Origin: Peribacillus simplex
GTDB taxonomy: Bacteria > Bacillota > Bacilli > Bacillales > DSM-1321
DNA: 64,000 nucleotides
Direction of reading: 5' to 3'
Assembly: GCF_030123325.1 (NCBI RefSeq)
Contig: NZ_CP126106.1
Coordinates: forward strand, 1,516,001-1,580,000
A program made the translations under genes and the position numbers. The notes beneath the pieces are model-generated. The model searched no databases, had not been told where the DNA came from, and saw only the letters and a program-made list of their open reading frames with translations. Within the stretch, counting starts at the first letter, position 1. The number at the start of each line of letters is the position of its first letter. Below, piece by piece: positions 50,081-59,805 of the stretch.

Positions 50081-51013
50081 ATGTTTCAACATACAACAGT
50101 GTTATTAAAAGAGACGGTTGATGGATTGAACATCAAACCTGATGGAATTTATGTGGATTGTACTTTAGGAGGAGCCGGTCACAGCGAATACTTACTTTCA
50201 CAGCTCTCTGACAAGGGTAGGCTTTATGCTTTTGATCAGGACGAAACGGCGATTCGGAATGCTAAGGAAAAATTGGAAAGCTATGGCGAACGTATTGTTC
50301 TTGTTCCCAATAATTTTAAATACTTAAAAGAAGAGTTGAATGCCCGGGGAATCGAGAAAGTGGACGGGATCCTTTATGATTTAGGTGTGTCATCCCCACA
50401 ATTGGATACACCAGAGCGTGGTTTCAGCTATAACCATGATGCACCTTTGGATATGAGGATGGACCAAAGTGCTGCCATTTCTGCCTATGATGTCGTGAAT
50501 ACTTGGTCATTCCATGATTTGCTGAGAATTTTCTTCCAATATGGTGAAGAAAAGTTTTCGAAACAAATTGCGAGGAAAATTGAAGCGGCTCGTGAAATAA
50601 AACCGATTGAAACGACGTTCGAGCTTGTGGAGTTAATTAAGGATGGGATACCGGCCCCGGCAAGACGTAAAGGCGGACACCCTGCGAAACGAGTGTTCCA
50701 AGCGATAAGAATCGCTGTGAATGACGAACTTGGTGTCTTTGAAGATTCCTTGGAGCAAGCCATATCGCTTTTGGATAAAGAAGGAAGAATATCTGTCATT
50801 ACATTCCATTCACTAGAAGATAGAATTTGTAAAACGGTATTTAAAAAAGCCAGTAGCATGCCGGACCTTCCGCCTGGACTTCCAGTTATCCCGGATGAAT
50901 TCAAACCAACCATGAAAATAATTACGAGAAAACCGATTTTGCCATCAGAAGAAGAATTGGAAGGGAATAATCGTTCCCGGTCGGCTAAGCTAAGAATCGC
51001 CGAAAAGCAATAA
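50081..51013 (+). CDS. rsmH: 16S rRNA (cytosine-1402-N4)-methyltransferase
   Basis: A 310-residue SAM methyltransferase (MraW). HTTVLLKETVDGLNIKPDG, motif I VDCTLGGAGHSEYLL, GILYDLGVSSPQLD, ERGFSY and the C-terminal ITFHSLEDRICK are all present. ATG 50081 is used because GGAAGG lies at correct spacing; the ATG at 50072 is too close. ftsL follows after 32 nt. Confidence 0.96.
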   Translation: MFQHTTVLLKETVDGLNIKPDGIYVDCTLGGAGHSEYLLSQLSDKGRLYAFDQDETAIRNAKEKLESYGERIVLVPNNFKYLKEELNARGIEKVDGILYDLGVSSPQLDTPERGFSYNHDAPLDMRMDQSAAISAYDVVNTWSFHDLLRIFFQYGEEKFSKQIARKIEAAREIKPIETTFELVELIKDGIPAPARRKGGHPAKRVFQAIRIAVNDELGVFEDSLEQAISLLDKEGRISVITFHSLEDRICKTVFKKASSMPDLPPGLPVIPDEFKPTMKIITRKPILPSEEELEGNNRSRSAKLRIAEKQ

Positions 51014-51045
51014 TCACAGAAAAAAACAGTAGAGGGGGAACATGA

Positions 51046-51402
51046 ATGAGTTCCATAGCCAAAAAAATACAAGAACAGCAATATGAGGACCAACAGCAGC
51101 AACAGACGCACCAAACAGTGGTCATCCGTAAAGCGAAGATATCCATTGGTGAAGTTTTCTTACTATGTGCCCTTGCTATCATGGTTACCTTTATGGGAGT
51201 GAAGATAGTCTCCAATCAAGCGGCCATTTATGAAACGAATAAAGAGATCCAGCTAGTGGAAACGTCGATTGAAAAACAGGGTAAAGTGAATGAAGATTTG
51301 AAAGTGCAGGTTGCTGAACTTAGTACATACGAAAGAATTTGGAAAAAAGCTGCAGCGCTAGGGTTCAAGCTAAATGAGAATAATGTGAAGGGTGTGCAGT
51401 GA
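51046..51402 (+). CDS. ftsL: Cell division protein FtsL
   Basis: A 118-residue bitopic membrane protein. A Gln-rich cytosolic N-terminus (residues 1-35), one transmembrane helix (about 45-65, FLLCALAIMVTFMGVKIV) and an extracytoplasmic coiled coil (IQLVETSIEKQGKVNEDLK) are seen. It should pair with DivIC and DivIB and link to PBP2B. It overlaps pbpB by 4 nt. Confidence 0.9.
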   Translation: MSSIAKKIQEQQYEDQQQQQTHQTVVIRKAKISIGEVFLLCALAIMVTFMGVKIVSNQAAIYETNKEIQLVETSIEKQGKVNEDLKVQVAELSTYERIWKKAAALGFKLNENNVKGVQ

Positions 51403-53561
51403 TAATGCAGAAACAAAAAAATATGAAGCATGGGGCAGCCGGATTATTCTTCTTATTCGGCCTGCTCTTTTTTGTATTAGTCTGCCGCTTTTTGTATATT
51501 CAGGTGACAGGTACAGCAGGCGGAGAGGTACTGGCTTCGAAAATCGACAAGAAATATGAAAAAAAACAGGTCCTAGAAGCCAAAAGGGGAAGCATACTCG
51601 ATACAAAGGGGGAAGTCATCGCCGAGGATACTCCCTCCTATATCTTAAGGGCTGTACTCAGTGAAAAGGAGCCGGAGCATGTCAAGGATCCGGAGATGAC
51701 CGCGAATAAGCTTGCTAAATATATCGACATGGATGAACAGGACATCTATGAAAGACTTACGAAAAAAAAGGCATACCAGGTGGAGTTCGGCAGTGCCGGC
51801 AAGGATTTGACTCAGGTCGTCAAGCAGAAAATAGAAAAAATGGAACTGCCGGGAATTACATTCGGAAGTACGAATAAACGTTTTTATCCTAATGGAATTT
51901 TCGCCTCCCACCTGATTGGCTATGTAGAAAAGGATGAAGAAACGGGAGAAATGGCTGGTAAGTTCGGCATTGAAAAGTACCTCAATAAAGAATTACAGGA
52001 AACGAACGGGGAGCTGACATATGACAGTGACTCATGGGGCTTTCTTTTACCGGATACAGAGGAAAAGGTGGTTGCCCCGGATAATGGCAATGATGTCATG
52101 CTAACCATCGACAAGAAAATACAAACGTTTCTGGAAGATTCGATGAGCAAAGTGCAGGAAAAATACGATCCTGAACAAATCATAGCGATTGTCTCCAATC
52201 CGAAAACGGGGGAGATTGTGGCGATGGGGCAAAGGCCTACCTTCCATCCGACAACGAAAGTCGGTCTTACGGATACTTGGCGTAACCTGGCTATTGAAGA
52301 AAGCTTCGAACCGGGATCAACCATGAAAACATTCACCCTTGCCGCGGCTGTTGAGGAAGGGGTCTTTAATCCGAATGAAAGCTTTGTCGCTGGAACCTAC
52401 AAAGCCGGATCGGGGAAAATCGGAGATCATAGCGGGATCGAAAGAGGGAAGAGCATGACCTTTCTTGAAGGGGTTCAACGTTCCTCCAACGTCGCTTTTG
52501 CCACTCTTGCAATGGATAAGATAGGCGAGGATACTTTCCGTGAGTATTTGACTAAGTTCGGATTTGATAAAAAAACGGGAATTGACCTGCCGAACGAGAT
52601 AACAGGAAAAATTCAATACAAGTATAAGCTTGAAAAAGTTACTACTTCCTTTGGACAGGGTTCGACCGTTACACCGATTCAACAAATCCAAGCCGCCTCC
52701 GCAATAGCCAATGACGGAAAAATGATGCGGCCGTACGTGATAAAAAGCATTTCGGATCAAGATACCGGAAAAACTTTGAAAACGACAAAGCCGAAAGTGG
52801 CAGGGCAACCGATTTCGGCAGAAACTGCAAAACAAGTACGTGATTATTTGGAAACGGTAATTTCCGCGAAAAAAGGAACAGGGAAAAAATATGCCATTGA
52901 TGGATATGAAGTAGCGGGGAAAACCGGTACTGCACAAATCCCTGGTCCGACAGGTAGGTATTTAGAAGGAAAAAATAACTATGTATTCTCCTTTTTAGGC
53001 ATGGCTCCAAAGGATGATCCGCAGTTGGTCATGTATGTGGCGGTCAAGCAGCCGAAGTTAGGTGTATCTTATGTTGGGGCTGATCCATTGTCAGAGATAT
53101 TTAATCCTGTCATGCAAAATAGCCTGCAATATTTAAACATAAAGCCTTCTGAAGTTAAAAAACAAAAGGCAAATAAAATCGTTGACTATGCAAATCAAAC
53201 CGAGAGTTCAGCTGTCAAAGAACTGAAGGAACTTGGCTATGATGTAAGTACGATCGGAAGTGGGCGTAAGGTGCTCGATCAATCCCCAAAAGCGGGGAGC
53301 ATACTCTTACAGGGTGAAAAGATAATCCTGAGGACGGAAGGCGAAATGAAAGTTCCTGACATGAAGGGATGGTCCCTGCGCGATGTTATGAAATTGGCTA
53401 AGGTTGCAAAACTGGATCTAAAAACTGAAGGTACTGGATATGTGAGTAAACAAAGTCTTGAGGCCGGGAAAAAAGTAAAGGAAGGAGAGACATTCAATAT
53501 TGAATTATCCCAGCCTGAAGGGGCTGCTGAAGATATTCCGACAAAAGGGAAAACAGAGTGA
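51399..53561 (+). CDS. pbpB: Septal penicillin-binding protein 2B
   Basis: A 720-residue class B PBP, the division transpeptidase. Order: one N-terminal membrane helix (about 13-35), dimerisation domain, transpeptidase domain with STMK at 307-310, SSN in QRSSNVAF and KTG in AGKTGTAQ, and two C-terminal PASTA repeats. GTG 51399 overlaps the ftsL stop and lies closer to AAGGG than ATG 51405; either is possible. A perfect hairpin follows, so spoVD may be transcribed separately. Confidence 0.96.
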   Translation: MIMQKQKNMKHGAAGLFFLFGLLFFVLVCRFLYIQVTGTAGGEVLASKIDKKYEKKQVLEAKRGSILDTKGEVIAEDTPSYILRAVLSEKEPEHVKDPEMTANKLAKYIDMDEQDIYERLTKKKAYQVEFGSAGKDLTQVVKQKIEKMELPGITFGSTNKRFYPNGIFASHLIGYVEKDEETGEMAGKFGIEKYLNKELQETNGELTYDSDSWGFLLPDTEEKVVAPDNGNDVMLTIDKKIQTFLEDSMSKVQEKYDPEQIIAIVSNPKTGEIVAMGQRPTFHPTTKVGLTDTWRNLAIEESFEPGSTMKTFTLAAAVEEGVFNPNESFVAGTYKAGSGKIGDHSGIERGKSMTFLEGVQRSSNVAFATLAMDKIGEDTFREYLTKFGFDKKTGIDLPNEITGKIQYKYKLEKVTTSFGQGSTVTPIQQIQAASAIANDGKMMRPYVIKSISDQDTGKTLKTTKPKVAGQPISAETAKQVRDYLETVISAKKGTGKKYAIDGYEVAGKTGTAQIPGPTGRYLEGKNNYVFSFLGMAPKDDPQLVMYVAVKQPKLGVSYVGADPLSEIFNPVMQNSLQYLNIKPSEVKKQKANKIVDYANQTESSAVKELKELGYDVSTIGSGRKVLDQSPKAGSILLQGEKIILRTEGEMKVPDMKGWSLRDVMKLAKVAKLDLKTEGTGYVSKQSLEAGKKVKEGETFNIELSQPEGAAEDIPTKGKTE

Positions 53562-53565
53562 AGAT

Positions 53566-53600
53566 AAAGAGGGGATCCAAATGGATCCCCTCTTTATTTC
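53566..53600 (+). terminator. Terminator between pbpB and spoVD
   Basis: AAAGAGGGGATCC pairs perfectly with GGATCCCCTCTTT around AAAT, followed by a T-rich tail. The remaining spacer to 53673 may hold a sigma-E promoter (CATATATT near 53635 resembles its -10). Confidence 0.85.
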
Positions 53601-53673
53601 TTTCAAAGTTTGTAGTCTAGCATCGAGTAGACAAGCATATATTGAAGCATGTATGAAATGGAGGTGCCTGTTT

Positions 53674-55596
53674 TTGCGTGTTTCGAATGTTACTGTCCGA
53701 AAACGGCTGGCAATCGCATTGGCGATCGGTATCGTTGTATTTTTTATCATTGATATCCGATTGGGAATTGTACAGTTTTATCTAGGGGATAAGTTGACGG
53801 GGCTGGCTAAAGATTCCTGGAGCAGGAATATTCCTTTTGAAGCCAAACGAGGAGAAATTCTGGATCGGAATGGTGTTGAGCTGGCAACGAATATATCTGC
53901 GCCAACAGTCTATGTCATCCCAAGACAGATTGAGAATCCTGGGGAGACGGCGGAACAGCTTGCTTCAATATTGGATATGACAAAGGAAAAGGCTTATCAA
54001 TGGTTAACGAAACAGGCGATGAGCGTCAGAATTCCGGAAGGCAGAAAGATATCTCATGAAAAAGCGAAGGAAATTAAAGCATTAGGGATAAAGGGCGTTT
54101 ATATCGCTGAAGATTCTAAGCGCCATTACCCATTTGGTGAATACCTTTCGCATGTTCTTGGCTTTACAGGCTCTGACAATCAAGGGTTGATGGGTATTGA
54201 ATTGTCATATGATAAGGAACTAAGCGGGGAAAAAGGATTCGTTAAATTTTACTCCGATGCTAAAGGGAAAAGACTTGAAAATATGGCCGATGACTATAAG
54301 CCCCCTGTTGATGGTGATAACTTGAAGCTAACCATCGATAGCAAAATCCAGACAATTGTGGAGAGGGAGCTCGATAATGCGGAGGCGACATATGATCCCG
54401 ATGGTATAATTGCCATTGCGATGGACCCGAATACAGGGGAAATATTGGCAATGTCAAGCAGGCCAACCTTCGACCCGGCTAATTTTCAAAATGTACCTTC
54501 AGAAGTGTATAATCGTAATTTACCAGTTTGGAGTGTATATGAACCAGGTTCGACTTTTAAAATCATCACGCTTGCTGCGGCACTTGAGGAAGGGAAGGTC
54601 GACTTACAAAAGGAACATTTTTATGATTCCGGACATGTGGAAGTGTCAGGGTCTACACTGCATTGCTGGAAAAGAGGAGGACATGGGGACCAAACTTTCC
54701 TTGAAGTTGTAGAGAACTCATGTAACCCTGGTTTTGTAGAATTAGGGAACCGGCTTGGTAAAGACAAGCTGTTTAAATATATAAATGATTTCGGGTTTGG
54801 GCAAAAGACGGGGATTGATTTAACTGGCGAAGGAAAAGGAATCATGTTCAACATGGATCAAGTGGGTCCGGTTGAGCAGGCAACGACAGCGTTTGGACAA
54901 GGTGTAGCCGTAACTCCCATTCAGCAGGTGACAGCGGTATCGGCGGCTGTGAATGGCGGAACTTTGTATACACCTTATATCGCGAAGGAACTTGTGAATC
55001 CAAAAAATGGTGAAGTGCTGATGCGAAAGACCCCGCAGGCGAAGAAAAAAGTGATTTCGGAAGCAACCTCGAAGAAAGTCCGTGAAGCACTTGAATCCGT
55101 TGTCGCACAAGGTAGCGGTAAAGGAGCATTCGTGGAGTCGTACCGAGTCGGCGGTAAAACGGGTACAGCCCAAAAAGCTGAAAATGGCAGATACCTTGAA
55201 AATAATTATATTCTCTCATTCATTGGGGTCGCTCCAGCGGATGATCCGCAAATCGTCGTTTATATAGCTGTGGATAACCCTAAAGGAACGGTACAGTTCG
55301 GCGGGGTCGTTGCCGCACCGATCGTTGGGAATATCATGGAGGATTCGCTTAGGGCCATGGGCGTCAAGCCAAGGAAAAACCAGATCGAGAAGGAAACGGT
55401 CTGGACTGATCCAGTCATGGTCGAGGTACCTGACGTTGTTGGTCTCAGCAAAAAAGAGTTGCAAACCCAGCTCATCGACCTTAAGGTGGATATTGCCGGC
55501 AATGGGGATAAAGTCATAAATCAAGCCCCGGATCCAGGTGTTAAATTAAAACAAGGCTCCACCATAAGAATTTATCTTGGCGAAAATACAGAATAA
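53674..55596 (+). CDS. spoVD: Sporulation-specific penicillin-binding protein SpoVD
   Basis: A 640-residue class B PBP required for spore cortex synthesis, partner of the SEDS protein SpoVE. One N-terminal helix (about 12-32), the RNIPFEAKRGEILDRNG segment, transpeptidase motifs STFK (293-296), NSCNPGF-type SxN and KTG in GGKTGTAQ, and a single C-terminal PASTA domain. TTG 53674 is chosen since GGAGGTG precedes it and the protein then starts MRVSNVTVRKRL, as in B. subtilis. The frame upstream is open but unsupported. Confidence 0.95.
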   Translation: MRVSNVTVRKRLAIALAIGIVVFFIIDIRLGIVQFYLGDKLTGLAKDSWSRNIPFEAKRGEILDRNGVELATNISAPTVYVIPRQIENPGETAEQLASILDMTKEKAYQWLTKQAMSVRIPEGRKISHEKAKEIKALGIKGVYIAEDSKRHYPFGEYLSHVLGFTGSDNQGLMGIELSYDKELSGEKGFVKFYSDAKGKRLENMADDYKPPVDGDNLKLTIDSKIQTIVERELDNAEATYDPDGIIAIAMDPNTGEILAMSSRPTFDPANFQNVPSEVYNRNLPVWSVYEPGSTFKIITLAAALEEGKVDLQKEHFYDSGHVEVSGSTLHCWKRGGHGDQTFLEVVENSCNPGFVELGNRLGKDKLFKYINDFGFGQKTGIDLTGEGKGIMFNMDQVGPVEQATTAFGQGVAVTPIQQVTAVSAAVNGGTLYTPYIAKELVNPKNGEVLMRKTPQAKKKVISEATSKKVREALESVVAQGSGKGAFVESYRVGGKTGTAQKAENGRYLENNYILSFIGVAPADDPQIVVYIAVDNPKGTVQFGGVVAAPIVGNIMEDSLRAMGVKPRKNQIEKETVWTDPVMVEVPDVVGLSKKELQTQLIDLKVDIAGNGDKVINQAPDPGVKLKQGSTIRIYLGENTE

Positions 55597-55620
55597 GTAT
55601 AATATAATATATGAATAGTT

Positions 55621-55652
55621 AAAGCGGCTGAAGAATCATCAGCCGCTTTGTT
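55621..55652 (+). terminator. Terminator of spoVD
   Basis: AAAGCGGCTGA pairs with TCAGCCGCTTT around a 7-nt loop, with a short T-rich tail. Confidence 0.82.
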
Positions 55653-55692
55653 TACGGAGTCGGGATAACCCCGTATAATTGAAATTGGTTTC

Positions 55693-55721
55693 TCGACAAG
55701 CCAAGGCTAATCACATATAAT
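55693..55721 (+). promoter_or_regulatory. Predicted promoter of murE
   Basis: TCGACA (55693-55698), 17-nt spacer and a perfect TATAAT (55716-55721), 33 nt before the murE ATG. It explains how murE-mraY-murD-spoVE can be expressed in vegetative cells after the spoVD terminator. Confidence 0.75.
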
Positions 55722-55754
55722 GAATCCTCAAATTAAGTTGAGAGGGATGGAAAA

Positions 55755-57227
55755 ATGAAGCTTCACAAATTACTATCTTATTTACACTCCTTATTTACGT
55801 ATGAAGGAGAAAATCCTGAAATCACCTCCATTGAAAATGATAACCGTAAAGTCATAGACGGAAGTTTATTTGTTTGTATAAAAGGTTATACAGTCGATGG
55901 TCATGATTTTGCCCAACTTGCTGTAGAACATGGAGCTGCAGCAGTCATTGCCGAAAGGCCGCTTGACCTCGATGTTCCCGTGATCGTAGTCAGGGATTCG
56001 AGCAGGGCGATGGCGGTGCTTGCCGATGCATTCTATGGCCATCCGACTCAAAAGATGCGCTTGATCGGAATTACAGGTACGAATGGAAAGACGACGACCA
56101 GTCACTTATTGGAAAAGATTTTCGAGGATCGACAAGAAAAAACAGGCTTGATTGGCACGATGTATACAAAAATTGCCGATACGGTGTATGAAACTAAGAA
56201 TACGACGCCAGATAGCGTTACGCTGCAGAAGGCATTTCATGAAATGGTCGAAGCATCCGTTACCACTGCCATTATGGAAGTTTCATCGCATGCACTTGAG
56301 CTTGGACGCGTCCATGGCTGTGATTATGATATTGCCGTCTTTACGAATCTCACACAAGATCATTTGGATTTTCATAAAACCATGGACAGATACAGGCAAG
56401 CAAAATCCTTGTTTTTCTCACAGCTCGGCAATGCTTACATAGAAAATCGTCCAAAATATGCTGTACTTAATGCTGATGATGAGGCAACAGCTGATTTCAT
56501 TAAAGCGACTGCTGCTACAGTCGTGACATACGGCATAGACAAAGAAGCAGATATCAGGGCCAAGGATATACAAATTGATGCAAATGGCACATCGTTCACC
56601 TTGACAACAGGTAAAGAAGAGCGTTACATTCAGCTGAAGCTAATTGGTAAATTCAGTGTTTATAATGTTCTCTCTGCCATCTCTGCTGCTTTGTGCGCCG
56701 GTAACGATCTAGATGAGACAATAAGATCCATCGAGGATATAAAAGGTGTCGCAGGCCGTTTTGAGCTCATTACAGCGAATCAGGACTTCCCTGTCATTGT
56801 TGACTATGCCCATACTCCGGACAGTTTAGAAAATGTTCTAAAGACTGTTGGTGAGTTTGCCAGAAAGAAAATTTTCGTGATAGTGGGCTGCGGCGGGGAC
56901 CGAGACAAGACAAAGCGTCCCATCATGGCCGAAATTGCATGCAGCTTGGCGACTGACCCGATCTTCACTTCGGATAATCCGCGCAGTGAAGATGCTGCCC
57001 AGATCCTCCGGGATATGGAAGCTGGTGTAGTGGGCAAGGAATATACGGTTATTGAAGACCGCAGGCAGGCGATAGTTTACGCTGTTTCCAAGGCGGAAGA
57101 GGGCGACGTTATATTAATAGCCGGAAAAGGTCATGAAACCTATCAATTGGTCGGTGACGAAGTGCTTCACTTCGATGACCGTGAAGAAGCGGAAAAGGCG
57201 ATTCAAAGTCGTTTGGGTTCAGTTTGA
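55755..57227 (+). CDS. murE: UDP-MurNAc-tripeptide synthetase (meso-DAP adding)
   Basis: A 490-residue Mur ligase adding the third amino acid of the stem peptide. The ATP loop is GITGTNGKTTTSHL and the central motif is EVSSHALELGRV. The substrate-selecting DNPR motif (TSDNPRSED) specifies meso-diaminopimelate, predicting DAP-type peptidoglycan. GAGAGGGA precedes the ATG. mraY follows after 88 nt. Confidence 0.96.
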   Translation: MKLHKLLSYLHSLFTYEGENPEITSIENDNRKVIDGSLFVCIKGYTVDGHDFAQLAVEHGAAAVIAERPLDLDVPVIVVRDSSRAMAVLADAFYGHPTQKMRLIGITGTNGKTTTSHLLEKIFEDRQEKTGLIGTMYTKIADTVYETKNTTPDSVTLQKAFHEMVEASVTTAIMEVSSHALELGRVHGCDYDIAVFTNLTQDHLDFHKTMDRYRQAKSLFFSQLGNAYIENRPKYAVLNADDEATADFIKATAATVVTYGIDKEADIRAKDIQIDANGTSFTLTTGKEERYIQLKLIGKFSVYNVLSAISAALCAGNDLDETIRSIEDIKGVAGRFELITANQDFPVIVDYAHTPDSLENVLKTVGEFARKKIFVIVGCGGDRDKTKRPIMAEIACSLATDPIFTSDNPRSEDAAQILRDMEAGVVGKEYTVIEDRRQAIVYAVSKAEEGDVILIAGKGHETYQLVGDEVLHFDDREEAEKAIQSRLGSV

Positions 57228-57315
57228 ACCAAAGCTGAAATTGCCATGGAACAATTAAGAAAAGACATCAAGCAGATTTTATATTTGAATTGTGTTAGGA
57301 ATGAGGGAGTAAGGA

Positions 57316-58293
57316 ATGTTGGAACAAGTGATTTTTTATACGATTTTGGTGGCGTTTTTAGTAACCGTTCTTCTTTCGCCGATTTTCATCCCGTTTTTAA
57401 GAAGATTGAAATTCGGGCAAAGTATTAGGGAAGAAGGCCCACAATCGCATCTGAAGAAAACGGGAACACCCACCATGGGCGGTTTGGTCATATTATTATC
57501 CGTCACCATCGCTACACTAGTCATGACTTTGAAATTTTCGGCACCTTCAACCGAAACGTATTTATTATTATTCGTTACCTTAGGTTTTGGTTTATTAGGT
57601 TTCCTGGATGATTTCATCAAAGTGGTCATGAAGCGAAACCTAGGATTGACTTCCAAGCAAAAACTGCTTGGACAAATTGTGATTTCTGTCATCTTTTACT
57701 TCGTCTTTAAGCAGACAGACCGTTTTAATCCTGAATTGACGATTCCAGGTACTGATTTTGCTTTTGATTTTGGCTGGTTTTATCTGTTTATCGTTATTTT
57801 CTGGCTCGTAGGTTTTTCGAATGCCGTCAATTTGACGGATGGGCTTGATGGACTTGTCTCAGGAACATCAGCCATTGCTTTTGGTGCTTTTGCCATTTTG
57901 GCCTGGAGTCAGTCACAATATGATGTCGCTATTTTTTCTGTGGCGGTTGTCGGTGCGGTACTCGGGTTTTTGGTATTCAATGCACATCCGGCAAAGGTTT
58001 TCATGGGGGATACGGGTTCCTTGGCCCTTGGGGGAGCGATCGCAACCATCGCCTTGTTAACGAAGCTTGAAATCCTCCTGGTGATCATCGGCGGAGTCTT
58101 CGTGATTGAGACGCTCTCGGTCATCCTGCAGGTAGGATCTTTTAAAACGACTGGTAAACGTATTTTTAAAATGAGTCCGCTTCACCACCATTATGAGCTT
58201 TCCGGCTGGTCGGAATGGCGCGTCGTCGTGACTTTCTGGACAGTGGGGCTGCTGTGTGCGGTACTCGGAATCTATTTAGAGGTGTGGATATAA
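57316..58293 (+). CDS. mraY: Phospho-MurNAc-pentapeptide transferase
   Basis: A 325-residue, ten-helix membrane enzyme that attaches phospho-MurNAc-pentapeptide to undecaprenyl phosphate (lipid I). Signatures are KKTGTPTMGG, FLDDFIKVVMKRNLGL with the catalytic Asp pair, FSNAVNLTDGLDGL, GDTGSLALGG and PLHHHYELSGW. GAGTAAGGA precedes the ATG. murD follows immediately, sharing no spacer. Confidence 0.96.
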   Translation: MLEQVIFYTILVAFLVTVLLSPIFIPFLRRLKFGQSIREEGPQSHLKKTGTPTMGGLVILLSVTIATLVMTLKFSAPSTETYLLLFVTLGFGLLGFLDDFIKVVMKRNLGLTSKQKLLGQIVISVIFYFVFKQTDRFNPELTIPGTDFAFDFGWFYLFIVIFWLVGFSNAVNLTDGLDGLVSGTSAIAFGAFAILAWSQSQYDVAIFSVAVVGAVLGFLVFNAHPAKVFMGDTGSLALGGAIATIALLTKLEILLVIIGGVFVIETLSVILQVGSFKTTGKRIFKMSPLHHHYELSGWSEWRVVVTFWTVGLLCAVLGIYLEVWI

Positions 58294-59646
58294 TTGAAAG
58301 AGACTGCAAAGTATTCAGAGAAAAAGATATTAGTATTGGGTTTGGCAAAAAGCGGAGTGATCGCAGCTTCGCTTCTACATAAATTAGGTGCTTTCGTGAC
58401 GGTTAATGACATGAAGCCATTATCGGAAAATCCTGAGGCTCAAGGACTTCTTGAACAGGGAATCAAAGTCATCTGCGGCAGTCATCCGATCGAGCTTCTT
58501 GATGAGGGTTTCGAGCTGATCGTGAAAAACCCGGGAATCCCCTATCGGAATCCAATCGTAAAAGGGGCATTGGAAAAAGGGATCCCTGTTATCACGGAAG
58601 TTGAACTGGCCTATCAGATAAGTGAAGCACCTTTCATAGGGATCACTGGTACAAATGGGAAAACGACCACGACAACATTGATATACGAAATGTTGAAGGC
58701 CGGTGAAAAATCCCCGCTGATTGCCGGTAATATCGGGACAGTGGCCTCTGGAGTTGCTGAAAATGCAAAACCCGATGACTCGATCGTCATTGAATTATCA
58801 TCATTTCAGCTAATGGGAATAGACGAATTTCGACCTGAAATCTCAATCGTGACGAATTTGTATGATGCACATTTGGATTATCACAGTTCCAAACAGGAAT
58901 ATGTCGAAGCGAAGGCAGCCATTACGAAAAATCAAATAGCCTCAGATTTCATGATCTATAATGCAGATCAAGATCTTGTTTTGTCCATGGCGAAAAAGAC
59001 CAAGGCTGAACTTGTTCCTTTTTCAGCTGAAGTGAAACATGAGAATGGAGCCTATGTGGAAGATGGTGCCGTCAGTTTCCGAGGAGAAAAAATCATTGCA
59101 GTTTCAGAGATAGCCCTTCCTGGGAAGCATAATTTGGAAAATGTGCTCGCGGCCATCTCAGCGGCCAAACTGAAGGGTGTAGCTAATGAAGCCATTCAGA
59201 CTGTTCTCAAAACTTTTTATGGTGTTGAGCACCGTCTCCAGTTTGTGGCAACGATCGATAACCGTAAATTTTATAATGATTCGAAAGCGACGAACATTCT
59301 TGCAGCATCCAAAGCGCTAACTTCCTTTACGGAACCTGTCATCTTATTGGCGGGCGGTTTGGATCGCGGAAATGAATTTGATGAGTTGAAACCGGCGATG
59401 AAAAATGTCAAAGCCGTGATAACTTTTGGTGAAACGGCAGAAAAAATTGAACGGGTAGCCAAAGAATTAGGAATAGCGAATATAAAACGTGTCGATAATG
59501 TAGAAAAGGCCGTGCCGACTGCATTTGAATTATCAGATGAAGGCGACTGCATTCTTCTCTCCCCGGCTTGTGCAAGCTGGGATCAATATAAAACTTTTGA
59601 GCAAAGAGGAGACATGTTTATGGAGGCCGTGCATAAACTTAAGTAA
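58294..59646 (+). CDS. murD: UDP-MurNAc-alanine D-glutamate ligase
   Basis: A 450-residue Mur ligase adding D-Glu. ILVLGLAKSGVIAA at the N-terminus, the ATP loop GITGTNGKTTTTTL, ELSSFQLMG and the C-terminal LLSPACASWDQYKTFEQRG are characteristic. It starts with TTG 58294 directly after the mraY stop, with GAGGTG upstream. A terminator follows, yet spoVE is normally in the same cluster. Confidence 0.96.
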   Translation: MKETAKYSEKKILVLGLAKSGVIAASLLHKLGAFVTVNDMKPLSENPEAQGLLEQGIKVICGSHPIELLDEGFELIVKNPGIPYRNPIVKGALEKGIPVITEVELAYQISEAPFIGITGTNGKTTTTTLIYEMLKAGEKSPLIAGNIGTVASGVAENAKPDDSIVIELSSFQLMGIDEFRPEISIVTNLYDAHLDYHSSKQEYVEAKAAITKNQIASDFMIYNADQDLVLSMAKKTKAELVPFSAEVKHENGAYVEDGAVSFRGEKIIAVSEIALPGKHNLENVLAAISAAKLKGVANEAIQTVLKTFYGVEHRLQFVATIDNRKFYNDSKATNILAASKALTSFTEPVILLAGGLDRGNEFDELKPAMKNVKAVITFGETAEKIERVAKELGIANIKRVDNVEKAVPTAFELSDEGDCILLSPACASWDQYKTFEQRGDMFMEAVHKLK

Positions 59647-59693
59647 GAGCTTTCGCAGAGAGAAGTGAACATGCTTCTACGTTGACACCATGG

Positions 59694-59729
59694 AAAAAAG
59701 CGATAATGAGCCGTTATCGCTTTTTTTTT
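59694..59729 (+). terminator. Terminator between murD and spoVE
   Basis: AAAAAGCGATAA pairs with TTATCGCTTTTT over a 7-nt loop and is followed by more T. A sporulation-specific spoVE promoter may lie in the 75 nt that follow. Confidence 0.9.
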
Positions 59730-59805
59730 GACTAAAGTGCTGACAAGCAATCAGCACTGATGTTTATATTCGCAGGCTCGAAAAACTTCCTAGAGGTGGA
59801 TGTCC

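Noticed and set aside
50485..51114. 209-codon minus-strand frame over rsmH and ftsL
   Set aside because: Antisense shadow of two well-identified genes; low-complexity Leu-rich start arises from the Gln-rich ftsL N-terminus.
52317..52937. 206-codon minus-strand frame inside pbpB
   Set aside because: Antisense to the transpeptidase domain, with no ribosome site and an unlikely composition.
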